Shown in pieces: positions 54,382-63,879 of a stretch of 64,000 nt of DNA. The DNA is taken from contig SPJS01000065.1 in the NCBI GenBank assembly GCA_006844705.1, positions 1 to 64,000 of the forward strand, written 5' to 3'. A program made the translations under genes and the position numbers. Origin of the DNA: Methylococcaceae bacterium. Its GTDB lineage: Bacteria > Pseudomonadota > Gammaproteobacteria > Methylococcales > Methylomonadaceae. How positions within the stretch are numbered: position 1 is the first letter of the stretch; every line of letters begins with the position of its first letter. The notes beneath the pieces are model-generated. The model was not told the origin of the DNA. It did not search any database and saw nothing but the letters and a program-made list of their open reading frames with translations.

Positions 54382-56718
54382 ATGGCAAAAAAAAATCAGC
54401 GCGCCAAACCTAAAAACAAGAAAAAAACCAAGTCCCCCCCCCCCGGCCGGTTAACAAAATTTTTTATCTACCTGCTCGTTTTTGGCACTTTTGTTTTCGC
54501 AACCTATATGGGCTATCTGGACTATACCGTTCGCCAACAATTCGCTGGTAAACGCTGGTCAATACCTGCCCGTGTCTATGCCAGCCCTGTTGAGTTGTAT
54601 GCAGGGCTGGAATTGGGTACGAGAGACTTCGAGAATCTCTTAGCGCAATTACATTATCATCGCGATTACCAATTATCCGGCCCGGGAAGTTTTTATAAAA
54701 AAAATAGCGCCATCTACTTGAAAACCCGCCGATTTGTTTTTTGGGATGGTCAACAGGAAAGCCAGGCGTTAAAAATCCAATTCAAGGGAAAATCTGTTGC
54801 GAGACTAACTCGACTTGATACATCACAGGATATTCCTGTCATCCGTCTGGACCCGGTTCAAATTGGCAGCTTTTATCCCACGTTAAAAGAAGACCGGGTA
54901 TTGATCAAAATGGAGAATGCACCTGATCATTTAATCAACGGTCTGCTTGCAACTGAAGACAGAAACTTTTACTCGCATTTTGGCATTTCATTTAAAGCGA
55001 TTGCGCGGGCACTGTATGTAAACCTAAAGGCTGGTAGCGTTGTCCAGGGAGGCAGCACCATCACTCAACAATTGGTAAAAAACTTTTATCTTTCCGCTGA
55101 AAAAACCCTGATCCGTAAAATCAACGAAGCGCTTATTGCGTTGATTCTTGAATATCGGTTTAACAAGGACGAAATCCTCGAAGCCTATTTGAATGAAATT
55201 TATCTGGGGCAGGATAAAGCCAGTGCAATTCATGGATTTGGCCTTGCCAGCGAATTTTATTTCGGGCGGCCTTTGGATAGTCTGGATTTACCTCAAATTG
55301 CCACGCTGGTCGCAATGGTGCGTGGCCCCTCCTATTATGATCCCAGACGTCACCCAGATCGTGCTATCCAGCGAAGAAACCTGGTCTTGGATGAAATGTA
55401 CAAACAAGGATTTATATCTGAACTGGAAGCCCAACCTGCCAAGCAATCTAAATTATACGTCGTAGCTAAAACCCATCGACCTGCCAATCGTTATCCTGCA
55501 TTTTTGGATTTGGTGAAAAGACAGCTGCGCCAGGAATATCGAAATGAAGACCTTACCTCGGAAGGGTTGAGAATCTTCACCACGCTGGACCCCTTTGTGC
55601 AAAACAAGCTGGAAAACACTATCAAAAAGAAACTGTCCCAGCTCGAGAAAAAACCGAAAGTATCCAAGCTGCAAACTGCCAGCCTGGTCACACGTCGGGA
55701 CAGTGGTGAGATTGTTGCTTTAATGGGCAGTCGCAAAGCTGATGCTGCCGGGTTTAATCGTGCATTGGATGCTGTCCGCCCGATAGGCTCTTTAATTAAG
55801 CCGGTTATTTATTTGACGGCGCTTGAGTATCCACAAAAATACACTGCAATCACCAAAATCAGTGACACCTCGATTACAGTGAAAGGGGCAAAAGGCAAAG
55901 ACTGGACGCCCAAGAATTACGACAACCTGGAACATGGTGATGTCGAGTTACATACCGCATTGAGTCGCTCTTACAATTTAGCTACTGTCCGCATAGGCAT
56001 GGATGTGGGCATTGCCCGCACAGCCAAAACCTTGCGCGATATGGGTGTTAACCGCGAGGTAAAACTTTACCCCTCTCTGTTGCTGGGAGCTTCTCCCCTC
56101 ACGCCACTGGAAGTTACACAACTTTATCAAACGCTTGCCGGAGACGGTTTTGCAACGCCATTACGCTCAATTCGGGAAGTTGTCGCGCAAAATGGAGAAC
56201 GCCTGCAAAGTTACCCTTACACTGTTCGCCAGACAGTTGACCCTGCTGCGGCCTACATCACCAATACCCTGTTACAGGAAGCCATGCAGGAAGGAACCGG
56301 CCGATCAGCCTACCTGTACCTGCCCAGCGCCCTGAATCTTGCCGGAAAAACCGGGACAACCAATAAATTACGAGACAGCTGGTTTGCCGGTTTCAGTGGC
56401 GATTATTTATCCGTTGTCTGGATTGGACGTGACGACAACAAACCGGCTGGGCTGACCGGAGCCAGTGGCGCATTGCAGGTATGGATAGAATTAATGAAAC
56501 ATATTGCACGTCAACCAGTCGTACTCATACCCCCCGAAACCATTGAAATGCAATGGATAGACCCAAGTAATGGTTTGCTGGCGGATGAAGAATGTGACCT
56601 GGCCACAGCCTACCCTTTTGTATCCGGCTCGGCACCCCTTCAACATTCGCCTTGTGTCGAAACCAGCCTGGACAAAGCCAAAACCTGGTTTAATGATTTT
56701 TTACTCGATAATTTTTAA
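54382..56718 (+). CDS. mrcB: penicillin-binding protein 1B
   Basis: PBP1B is a bifunctional glycosyltransferase-transpeptidase that builds peptidoglycan. The 778-residue protein has a short Lys-rich cytoplasmic tail, one membrane helix (about 27-47), the UB2H-like region, and the GT51 domain with ATEDRNFYSHFG and QGGSTITQQL. The transpeptidase has SLIK (SxxK), SYN (SxN) and KTG in GKTGTTNKLRDSW. lolA starts 3 bp later. Confidence 0.97.
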   Translation: MAKKNQRAKPKNKKKTKSPPPGRLTKFFIYLLVFGTFVFATYMGYLDYTVRQQFAGKRWSIPARVYASPVELYAGLELGTRDFENLLAQLHYHRDYQLSGPGSFYKKNSAIYLKTRRFVFWDGQQESQALKIQFKGKSVARLTRLDTSQDIPVIRLDPVQIGSFYPTLKEDRVLIKMENAPDHLINGLLATEDRNFYSHFGISFKAIARALYVNLKAGSVVQGGSTITQQLVKNFYLSAEKTLIRKINEALIALILEYRFNKDEILEAYLNEIYLGQDKASAIHGFGLASEFYFGRPLDSLDLPQIATLVAMVRGPSYYDPRRHPDRAIQRRNLVLDEMYKQGFISELEAQPAKQSKLYVVAKTHRPANRYPAFLDLVKRQLRQEYRNEDLTSEGLRIFTTLDPFVQNKLENTIKKKLSQLEKKPKVSKLQTASLVTRRDSGEIVALMGSRKADAAGFNRALDAVRPIGSLIKPVIYLTALEYPQKYTAITKISDTSITVKGAKGKDWTPKNYDNLEHGDVELHTALSRSYNLATVRIGMDVGIARTAKTLRDMGVNREVKLYPSLLLGASPLTPLEVTQLYQTLAGDGFATPLRSIREVVAQNGERLQSYPYTVRQTVDPAAAYITNTLLQEAMQEGTGRSAYLYLPSALNLAGKTGTTNKLRDSWFAGFSGDYLSVVWIGRDDNKPAGLTGASGALQVWIELMKHIARQPVVLIPPETIEMQWIDPSNGLLADEECDLATAYPFVSGSAPLQHSPCVETSLDKAKTWFNDFLLDNF

Positions 56719-56721
56719 GTT

Positions 56722-57351
56722 ATGAAGACATTTGTTGTATTGATTACCTGCTGTGCAACTCTCTTGTTTGTGCCATTAGTGAGCTCAGATGAGACTGTCC
56801 AGCAGCAATTAACCTTGTTTTTGCAAAACACAACAAGCATACAGGCTGATTTCCAGCAAGTCAGTTTTGACAAACAAGGCAACCCGGCTGAAACCAGCGA
56901 AGGTACGTTTTATTTAAATCGCCCCGGACGATTTCGTTGGCATTACCAACATCCTTTTATTCAGGAAATAGTCTCAAATGGCGACAAAATATGGTTTTAT
57001 GATGCTGATCTGGAGCAAGTCACCATTAAACCGGCAATAGACTCGATAGGTTCAACCCCCGCCCTTTTATTAAGTGGCAATGTTAAACTCAATGAAGAAT
57101 TCCATGTAATCCAACACGGCCAAACTGAAGGTGACATGGCGTGGATAAAACTCACCCCAAAAAAAGAAGAAAGCGGTTTTAATTATATTTTGATCGGGCT
57201 GGACAAGGGGATACTTGCCGGTATGGAACTAAGCGATAATTTTGGCCAGTTGACACGTATTTATTTCAGCAATCTTCAGCAAAACCCAGAGTTATCAGAC
57301 ACGCTGTTTTCTTTTAACATACCGGAAGGCGTCGATGTCTTCAGCCAATAA
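56722..57351 (+). CDS. lolA: outer-membrane lipoprotein carrier protein LolA
   Basis: LolA takes lipoproteins released by LolCDE across the periplasm to LolB. The 209-residue protein has a signal peptide (about 1-23) and TSIQADFQQVSFD, RPGRFRWHYQHPF and NGDKIWFYDADLEQV, all family hallmarks. It overlaps def by 17 bp in a different frame. Confidence 0.95.
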   Translation: MKTFVVLITCCATLLFVPLVSSDETVQQQLTLFLQNTTSIQADFQQVSFDKQGNPAETSEGTFYLNRPGRFRWHYQHPFIQEIVSNGDKIWFYDADLEQVTIKPAIDSIGSTPALLLSGNVKLNEEFHVIQHGQTEGDMAWIKLTPKKEESGFNYILIGLDKGILAGMELSDNFGQLTRIYFSNLQQNPELSDTLFSFNIPEGVDVFSQ

Positions 57352-57892
57352 GACCTTACCCTTGACCGGAAAGGTATGTGATATTGTTCAGCTGGGCAAT
57401 CCACTGCTACGCCAAACCGCTCAAAAAGTCACCGATACAGCTGCCCCCCAGGTTGAGCAAACCATTGTGGATATGCTAGCTACGCTTGCTGTTTCCAATG
57501 GTGTCGGTATCGCCGCACCGCAAATCGGAATCTCTCTGGCGATTATAATAATAGCCTCACGCCCCACACCAAGATATCCCAATGCACCCGATATGCCGCC
57601 CGTAGTGATGATTAATCCCGGATATGAGATCATTGAGCACACTCGAAAAAAAGACTGGGAAGGTTGTCTGAGCATTCCCGGTATACGCGCTTTGGTACCA
57701 CGATATCAAGCGATTAAAGTCAGCTTTCAAAGTCCACAAATGACAGCCAACACTTTAGAATTATCTGATTTTCCAGCGCGAGTATTTCAGCATGAATTTG
57801 ACCACTTATCTGGCAACGTGTATTTAGACCGGGTGGAAAACAACGTGGATATCATAACCGAGAGTGAATTTATGGCCCGTTACCTTGATTAA
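57335..57892 (+). CDS. def: peptide deformylase
   Basis: Def removes the N-formyl group from nascent proteins. The 185-residue protein has the three motifs GVGIAAPQIG, EGCLSIPG and HEFDHLSG, with the zinc-ligand Cys and two His. The start overlaps lolA by 17 bp. def usually sits with fmt; here it is next to lolA and may be a second deformylase. Confidence 0.95.
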   Translation: MSSANKTLPLTGKVCDIVQLGNPLLRQTAQKVTDTAAPQVEQTIVDMLATLAVSNGVGIAAPQIGISLAIIIIASRPTPRYPNAPDMPPVVMINPGYEIIEHTRKKDWEGCLSIPGIRALVPRYQAIKVSFQSPQMTANTLELSDFPARVFQHEFDHLSGNVYLDRVENNVDIITESEFMARYLD

Positions 57893-58008
57893 GTATTTTA
57901 TCCAACTCAATGTATACCCCCTGACTGAACAGTACCGTGTTCATTTCCATGTTGAAAATATCCTAATAAGCTGTTAGAAATGGAGACAGTTTAAATGTAT
58001 AAATAAAC

Positions 58009-58491
58009 ATGCTAAATATAGAAACGCTTAAATCGTTCCCGTTGCTTGCATTGAAAAGTGGAGATTTTTTACTGCAACAAGGTGAGAAGACCGACAGTCT
58101 GTTTTTTCTTTATGAAGGAAAAGTCAGCATCATCAAAGACGGTTATGAAATTGGTATTCGTTCTGATCAAGGAACAGTATTGGGTGAAATTTCGGTATTA
58201 CTCAATTCGGAAATTTCCGCTTCAGTCCAATGTTTGACCGACACTACTTTTTTTCATATTTCGCAACCGAAGCAATATTTGAACTCACATCCTGAAGTAA
58301 TGTGGCATATTGCCCAGGTGCTTTCCCTGCGCTTATATAATTTAAGCCAATATCTGGTGGATGTTAAACGCCAGTACGAAGGGCACGATCATCTGGATAT
58401 GGTCGATGATGTTTTGCATTCTTTGTTACATCAACAGAACAGTGAAATCATAAAACGCCATGAGAGTAAACGAGATACCCCCGATTATTAA
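58009..58491 (+). CDS. cyclic-nucleotide-binding-like single-domain protein
   Basis: The 160-residue protein has a cNMP-binding-like barrel (about 10-105) with LFFLYEGKVSIIKDG and the phosphate-cassette segment LGEISVLLNSEISASVQ. That cassette lacks the Arg that contacts the cyclic phosphate, so nucleotide binding is doubtful. No DNA-binding domain follows. It converges on the phosphoesterase gene with a 4-bp overlap. Confidence 0.83.
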   Translation: MLNIETLKSFPLLALKSGDFLLQQGEKTDSLFFLYEGKVSIIKDGYEIGIRSDQGTVLGEISVLLNSEISASVQCLTDTTFFHISQPKQYLNSHPEVMWHIAQVLSLRLYNLSQYLVDVKRQYEGHDHLDMVDDVLHSLLHQQNSEIIKRHESKRDTPDY

Positions 58492-59207
58492 ACCAATAGT
58501 TGATATTCACTGCCTGCCAGGGAATGCCATTCAGCTTGCATCCTTTGCAGATCAACTACCAGATAAGGAGGAATATCACCGAGATAGCTCCCACTATTAA
58601 ACACCCAGGTGTGACCTATCTGATCTTTCCAGTCGCCTGCTTTGGTATAGGGGCTCTGATGAATATGGCCGCTAAAAACCATTGAGGGTTGATATCGGTC
58701 TATCCATGCGTTCAAGGCGCTATCTCCAATATGACGCTTGCCGGTCCAACTGACAGGAGAATTATCCGGAGGAGCATGATAAACCCAAATCCACTGCTGA
58801 AAATTGAGCTGACTTTGTGATTGAAACTGCTTGTTCACCACCTGTTTGCTGAACTCACCATCCCACCAGGGAAAGATTGATACCAATGTTTGTCCCCAGT
58901 ACACAAAAGTGCCATCTACATGAATATTGTCATAACTTAACCTCTGTATCCATCTCGCTTCAAACTCATCGTATTGATTTTTTATATCACCATCATGGTT
59001 ACCTGAGCAAACCAGCACCTGTGTTTGCTGTCTCAACTTGCATAAATATTTGTTTAAAACTTCAATTTGTACCGAGAGGTTTACATTGGAAGATATATCC
59101 AGTAAATCTCCCGCGATAATAATGCTATCAAAACGCTCAGCCTGAACAAGAATCCAGTCAAATTGCTTGAGTCGATAATGTAAGTCAGAAACAACCAGGA
59201 TCTTCAT
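58488..59207 (-). CDS. calcineurin-like metallophosphoesterase
   Basis: A 239-residue phosphoesterase with all metal motifs: SDLHYRL, GDLLD, GNHDGD and SGHIHQSP. The substrate cannot be predicted. It overlaps the convergent cyclic-nucleotide-binding-like gene by 4 bp and lies after the channel gene. Confidence 0.92.
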   Translation of the reverse strand: MKILVVSDLHYRLKQFDWILVQAERFDSIIIAGDLLDISSNVNLSVQIEVLNKYLCKLRQQTQVLVCSGNHDGDIKNQYDEFEARWIQRLSYDNIHVDGTFVYWGQTLVSIFPWWDGEFSKQVVNKQFQSQSQLNFQQWIWVYHAPPDNSPVSWTGKRHIGDSALNAWIDRYQPSMVFSGHIHQSPYTKAGDWKDQIGHTWVFNSGSYLGDIPPYLVVDLQRMQAEWHSLAGSEYQLLV

Positions 59208-59245
59208 CGGTCAATCAACTTAGCGTGATTGCAATTGAATGACGC

Positions 59246-60097
59246 TCATTCTTCATCCAGTTCATGACCACAGAATTTACAAAAGCTCGCATCAAAATCA
59301 TGACCGGTAGACCCGCAATCAGGACAAGCATCGTTATTAATATCAGGTTTATTTACTTTAATCAGTTCAGCACTGTATATTCCTGTAGGTACTGCAATGA
59401 TGCCATACCCCATAATCATAATCATGGCAGCAATTAATTGGCCCCACGGTGTTTGCGGCGCGATATCACCATACCCTACCGTCGTCAACGTCACTATTGC
59501 CCAATATACACCTTTTGGAATACTGGTAAATCCAGACGCGCTGCCTTCCACCACATACATTAATGAGCCAAACAACACGACTAATGTACATACTGTATAT
59601 AAAAAAACCAGAATTTTATGACGACTTTTATTTAATGCCTCAAGCAACACATGAGACTCACTCAGATATTCTGACAGTTTTAAAATCCTGAATATACGCA
59701 ATAGTCTCATCACCCGGATGACCAACATATATTTCACGCCAGGAATCAAAAAACTCAGATAGGTTGGGATAATGGACAAAAAGTCGACAATACCAAAGAA
59801 GCTTCGACAATACATCAGCGGCCGACGAACAGAAATAAGACGTAAAAAATATTCGACAGTGAATAAAGCCGTGAAAAACCATTCGATATATAAAAAAACT
59901 ACACTGTATTTTACATTCAGGCTTTCGACACTACCCAGCATCACTGATAAAACACTGATTAATATGCATATAATCAATACAACATCAAACAATTTGGCTG
60001 GCCAGGTTTCAGCGCCAAATATGATGGTATTCAGCGACTCACGCCAGGGAGATAATTCATCCCCTTCGTTAAATTTCGGCTTATTAGGGTTACGCAT
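59246..60097 (-). CDS. voltage-gated-type potassium channel with C-terminal zinc ribbon
   Basis: The 283-residue protein has six membrane helices. Helix S4 carries regular arginines (RVMRLLRIFRILKL) as a voltage sensor, and the pore has the selectivity filter TVGYGD. After S6 a cytoplasmic zinc ribbon CPDCG...CKFCG (about 256-278) follows. The ribbon may tie the channel to another protein or to redox/zinc state. It precedes the phosphoesterase on the same strand. Confidence 0.93.
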   Translation of the reverse strand: MRNPNKPKFNEGDELSPWRESLNTIIFGAETWPAKLFDVVLIICILISVLSVMLGSVESLNVKYSVVFLYIEWFFTALFTVEYFLRLISVRRPLMYCRSFFGIVDFLSIIPTYLSFLIPGVKYMLVIRVMRLLRIFRILKLSEYLSESHVLLEALNKSRHKILVFLYTVCTLVVLFGSLMYVVEGSASGFTSIPKGVYWAIVTLTTVGYGDIAPQTPWGQLIAAMIMIMGYGIIAVPTGIYSAELIKVNKPDINNDACPDCGSTGHDFDASFCKFCGHELDEE

Positions 60098-60667
60098 CTA
60101 GTACTTTGATAACATCTGGCTTAATTGTTGACCCAATCCCAAAATGGATTGTTGCTGCTGCTGATCAATTAACTGCCCCGCATCGTCAAAGGCTTGAGCA
60201 GCCTTCGGAATCACGCGTTGTTCTGGCAAAACAATCATGCCTATGCTACTCAGCAGCATACGTAACATAATCAAACCTTTCATCCCGCCAAACGCGCCAG
60301 GCGACGCCGCCATAATAGCGACCATTTTGCCTTGAAACGCCGCAAGTTTAGGCTCATCATCATGTTCTTTGCGAGAGCACCAATCTATGGTGTTTTTTAA
60401 CAGGGGGGTAAAACAACTGTTGTATTCAGGGGACGCGATCAACAAGCCATCGTGTTCAATGAATAATTGTTTAAATGCTTTAACCTTCTCCGGCATCCCC
60501 TTTTCCATTTCTTCATCCTGATTAAACAAAGGCATTGGATAATCGGCCACGTCTACCAAGGTTACTTCAGCCCCTGCATCCTCTGCTCCTTTGGCTGCAA
60601 TAGCGACCATTTTCTTGTTAAATGATTTTTTTCTGGCACTGCCAGCAAATGCTAAAATCCTGCTCAT
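60098..60667 (-). CDS. NAD(P)H-dependent FMN reductase
   Basis: The 189-residue flavodoxin-fold enzyme has the FMN-phosphate loop AGSARKKSFNK and the ASPEYNSCFTPLLKNTIDW segment. It is of the chromate/quinone/FMN reductase type. The channel start codon lies directly after its stop. Confidence 0.92.
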   Translation of the reverse strand: MSRILAFAGSARKKSFNKKMVAIAAKGAEDAGAEVTLVDVADYPMPLFNQDEEMEKGMPEKVKAFKQLFIEHDGLLIASPEYNSCFTPLLKNTIDWCSRKEHDDEPKLAAFQGKMVAIMAASPGAFGGMKGLIMLRMLLSSIGMIVLPEQRVIPKAAQAFDDAGQLIDQQQQQSILGLGQQLSQMLSKY

Positions 60668-60762
60668 TTATTTCCCATTCTTCGTCATCAAAATTTAATA
60701 ACATTATCGTCACGTCCTTTTATAATACAGTCTCATTGTTTACTCAACTTACATATTTTTAA

Positions 60763-61464
60763 ATGATTACCACAATTAAACCATTCAGAATGCTGTTCCT
60801 GGGTACATTAGTCGCATTATCTGCCCCTTGCTTCGCCTTGGATGCCGGACTAATCAATGACTTTGAAGATAATACAGTGCAAGGATGGGGGCACCCGAGA
60901 ACTAATAATTTCGAGCCAACAGTTAATGTTGACTCTTCTACCAATAACCATAGCCTGTCTATCATTGCATCTGGTCAATCTGGTGCGGGCAGTCGGTTAT
61001 TGGCGCTAAACCGAAGTGCCGTCTGGACCTCCCCTGTAAGCTCAGATTTGATTGCTATTACAGCACATTTAACCTGGAAGGCGGGGCCGGATCTATCAGT
61101 ACGCTTTGCATTTTTGGGCACTGATGACACGCAAAGCAACGCAACCTGGTATGTATCAACCACACCTGTAGTCATTACTGATGCTAACCCGACTGTTTCT
61201 CAAGCTACTTTTCCATTTGAGGACCTGCTACGCGTCAGCGGTACTGCCGGGCTTTCAGAGGTTATGAACAACATTCAGGAAGTCAGAATCCTGCATAGTG
61301 CAGCGCCGAGTTTTAAAGGTGATATTACAGCAGGATCATTTTTAGTGGATAATATTTCGACGGTAGCAACCCCCGCATCATCAGAGAGCATCCCTGTGCC
61401 CGCTATTGCTGTTGCCGGACTGGCATTTGTTTTTGGATTAATCGCAAGAAAGCATTTGCAATAA
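60763..61464 (+). CDS. secreted protein with PEP-CTERM-like sorting tail
   Basis: The 233-residue protein has a signal peptide (about 1-25) and a single beta-rich domain resembling carbohydrate-binding folds. The C-terminus has SIPVPAIAVAGLAFVFGLI followed by a basic ARKHLQ, a tripartite sorting-like signal (short motif, membrane helix, basic end). It resembles PEP-CTERM variants with a VPVPA-type motif. The role is unknown; extracellular matrix export is the family expectation. Confidence 0.78.
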   Translation: MITTIKPFRMLFLGTLVALSAPCFALDAGLINDFEDNTVQGWGHPRTNNFEPTVNVDSSTNNHSLSIIASGQSGAGSRLLALNRSAVWTSPVSSDLIAITAHLTWKAGPDLSVRFAFLGTDDTQSNATWYVSTTPVVITDANPTVSQATFPFEDLLRVSGTAGLSEVMNNIQEVRILHSAAPSFKGDITAGSFLVDNISTVATPASSESIPVPAIAVAGLAFVFGLIARKHLQ

Positions 61465-61591
61465 AGATACTCAGGTATGCCATTCTCTTAGTGCCTGGAT
61501 ATTCTTTTCCAACCTGCAAAAAGACAAGCTTCTAAGTTATGCTGCTTAATAGACTACATAGTTTCGTTACCGCCTTTTGAGCAGCTTTAGC

Positions 61592-62791
61592 TTAAAATAA
61601 ATCAATATCCCCTTCATCCATATTCGTCTGAGTCACTTTTCTCTGTTCCCGCAGTAACCATTCATTTTGCATCTCTCTGATCCTTTGAATACTGCTTTCA
61701 AGCTCATGTGTTTGATGAGTCACTTCTTCTGACTTGAATATGTTTAAGCTAACACGCATTTCATCAATTAACGTTTTAAAATGCAAAGCACTTTGATCGA
61801 CTGACTCCACAATCTGCCGCGCCATATCTTCAAATTGCAAGCCTCTCACTGCATCGTTCACACTTTGGTCGATTTGATTGTTAATCTCTGATACATTTCC
61901 CAACTTACCAGAAACAGTATCATTGATGCGTGCAATTTCTTCCATCATTTTGTCAATATTGGATTTGGACGTGATGGCCAAATTCATATCCCTGGATGCC
62001 ATTTTCTCAGTCATTGATTTCGCTTCTTCTATATTATACTTGGATGAATTGACCACTTTACGGATTTCATCGCTGAATTTATCAGAGTTCTTGGAGAGGT
62101 TTCTTACTTCATCAGCCACAACAGCAAACCCTCGACCTGCCTCTCCCGCTCTGGCTGCCTCTATCGCCGCATTTAATGCTAGAAGGTTGGTTTGATCGGC
62201 AATACCCTGCACATCACCTAACAACTTTTCCACGTGATTCATGTGTGTTCCAACATCATGAATAACATTAACCATTTCCATACTCTGTTTGCTAATGCTC
62301 AGGATATGTTCAATAAAAAACCCCAACACATTACCTGTTTCCTGGGCAAATTCTTTAAAGCTGACACGCTCGCTTTCAGTATCATTGCTGCTATCTAAAT
62401 CTTCAAGTAAAGAATAAACCAAATCAGATTGGCCGGATGTCAGGCCATGAAGGCTATTAAAACTGTCGGACATGGTAACAATTGCATCCGAAAAGACTGT
62501 TTTAAGCTGATCCAGCTCACGATGGATGTATTCAACTTCCTGTTCAATACACTGTTCCAACTGAACCAGGTAATTATCAATCTCATGATGTAATGCGGAT
62601 TGAAGATTTCCGTCAATTTCCTGAACTTTCTGAGTATTTTGCGCAGAAAAAATGGCGATACACCAGCCTATTGCCAATACGGGAACGGCTACCCAAAAGG
62701 CAATAACAATTGAAGTGAATTCAGCCAGGACGATTGCCAGCCCACATGTAAGGACGGGGTAGATTAATTTTTTAAAATGATCAATATTCAT
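61592..62791 (-). CDS. methyl-accepting chemotaxis-type receptor without large periplasmic domain
   Basis: The 399-residue protein has an N-terminal hydrophobic stretch (about 8-45, two helices) and no periplasmic sensor. The C-terminal signalling hairpin carries the conserved tip [20 protein letters not shown]. The ATG at 62791 overlaps the cheB stop by 4 bp (ATGA), so it was preferred to an ATG six codons upstream. Cytoplasmic or membrane sensing is likely. Confidence 0.88.
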   Translation of the reverse strand: MNIDHFKKLIYPVLTCGLAIVLAEFTSIVIAFWVAVPVLAIGWCIAIFSAQNTQKVQEIDGNLQSALHHEIDNYLVQLEQCIEQEVEYIHRELDQLKTVFSDAIVTMSDSFNSLHGLTSGQSDLVYSLLEDLDSSNDTESERVSFKEFAQETGNVLGFFIEHILSISKQSMEMVNVIHDVGTHMNHVEKLLGDVQGIADQTNLLALNAAIEAARAGEAGRGFAVVADEVRNLSKNSDKFSDEIRKVVNSSKYNIEEAKSMTEKMASRDMNLAITSKSNIDKMMEEIARINDTVSGKLGNVSEINNQIDQSVNDAVRGLQFEDMARQIVESVDQSALHFKTLIDEMRVSLNIFKSEEVTHQTHELESSIQRIREMQNEWLLREQRKVTQTNMDEGDIDLF

Positions 62792-63879
62792 GATGCTACC
62801 AACTTGCAAATGTGATCGGATATTTTATTTAAAGGCAGAACATGCGATGCCGCTCCTAATTTATAAGCCTCACCCGGCATTCCCCACACCACAGAACTCT
62901 CTTCATCCTGAACAATGTTTGTACTGCCTTGATCCAACATTTCTTTCATACAGGCTGCACCATCCGCACCCATGCCGGTCAACATGACTCCAATTGCATT
63001 TGGACCAACATTTTGAGCGACAGAACGAAACATGACATCTACCGAAGGCTTATGTCGATTGACCGGAGGACCATCGTGTAATTTACATCTATATGTTGCA
63101 CCATCACGACACACCATCAAATGCTTATCCCCGGGTGCAATATATATATTTCCAGGAAGTATCTGCTGTCCGTCCTGGGCAATACATGCATTCATTTCAC
63201 CCGCTTCATTTACATGTTTTGCAAATGAAGCACTAAACGCTGCCGGTAAATGTTGCGACAAGACAATAGCTGGCGAGTCCGCCGGAAGCCGACTGACCAT
63301 CTCTTTAAATGCCTCTGTTCCCCCAGTGGAAGAGCCGACAGCGATAATTTTATCAGACGTTTTAAAATGCCGTTTACTGGATGAGGACTGCAAAATAACA
63401 TCAGTAGAATTTTTGTCGCCGACGGCTTTTTTGACTTCTGTAGAACCCTTTGTTGATACAGCTTCCACCGCTTTAACCCTTGCCTTGGAAGCCATTATGA
63501 CTTTCCCGATTATATTCTCAGCATAAGATTGTAAAGTATTGCTTACATCAACTTTTGGTTTAGCAACAAAATCAACCGCACCCAATTGTAATGCTTCTAA
63601 TGTTACTTCTGCCCCCTTTTCTGTCAGCGTCGATATCATAACGACAGGCATGGGGCGCAAACGCATGAGGTTTCTGAGAAATGTCAATCCATCCATACGC
63701 GGCATTTCAACATCCAGCGTTAAAACATCAGGGTTCAGTTTTTTTATTTTTTCTCGCGCCAGAATGGGATCTGAAGCAGTCCCTACCACTTCAATATCAT
63801 CAGATGTTTCAAACACCTTAGTTAACATCTGCCTGATCAAAGCAGAATCATCAACGATTAAAACCTTAACTTTACTCAT
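62788..63879 (-). CDS. cheB: chemotaxis protein-glutamate methylesterase CheB
   Basis: CheB removes methyl groups from receptors and deamidates glutamines. The 363-residue protein has a receiver domain (about 1-120) with the phosphoacceptor Asp in [13 protein letters not shown], and a C-terminal catalytic domain with [11 protein letters not shown] (Ser), [10 protein letters not shown] (His) and [10 protein letters not shown] (Asp). The ATG at 63879 shares a base with the cheD stop. Confidence 0.97.
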   Translation of the reverse strand: MSKVKVLIVDDSALIRQMLTKVFETSDDIEVVGTASDPILAREKIKKLNPDVLTLDVEMPRMDGLTFLRNLMRLRPMPVVMISTLTEKGAEVTLEALQLGAVDFVAKPKVDVSNTLQSYAENIIGKVIMASKARVKAVEAVSTKGSTEVKKAVGDKNSTDVILQSSSSKRHFKTSDKIIAVGSSTGGTEAFKEMVSRLPADSPAIVLSQHLPAAFSASFAKHVNEAGEMNACIAQDGQQILPGNIYIAPGDKHLMVCRDGATYRCKLHDGPPVNRHKPSVDVMFRSVAQNVGPNAIGVMLTGMGADGAACMKEMLDQGSTNIVQDEESSVVWGMPGEAYKLGAASHVLPLNKISDHICKLVAS

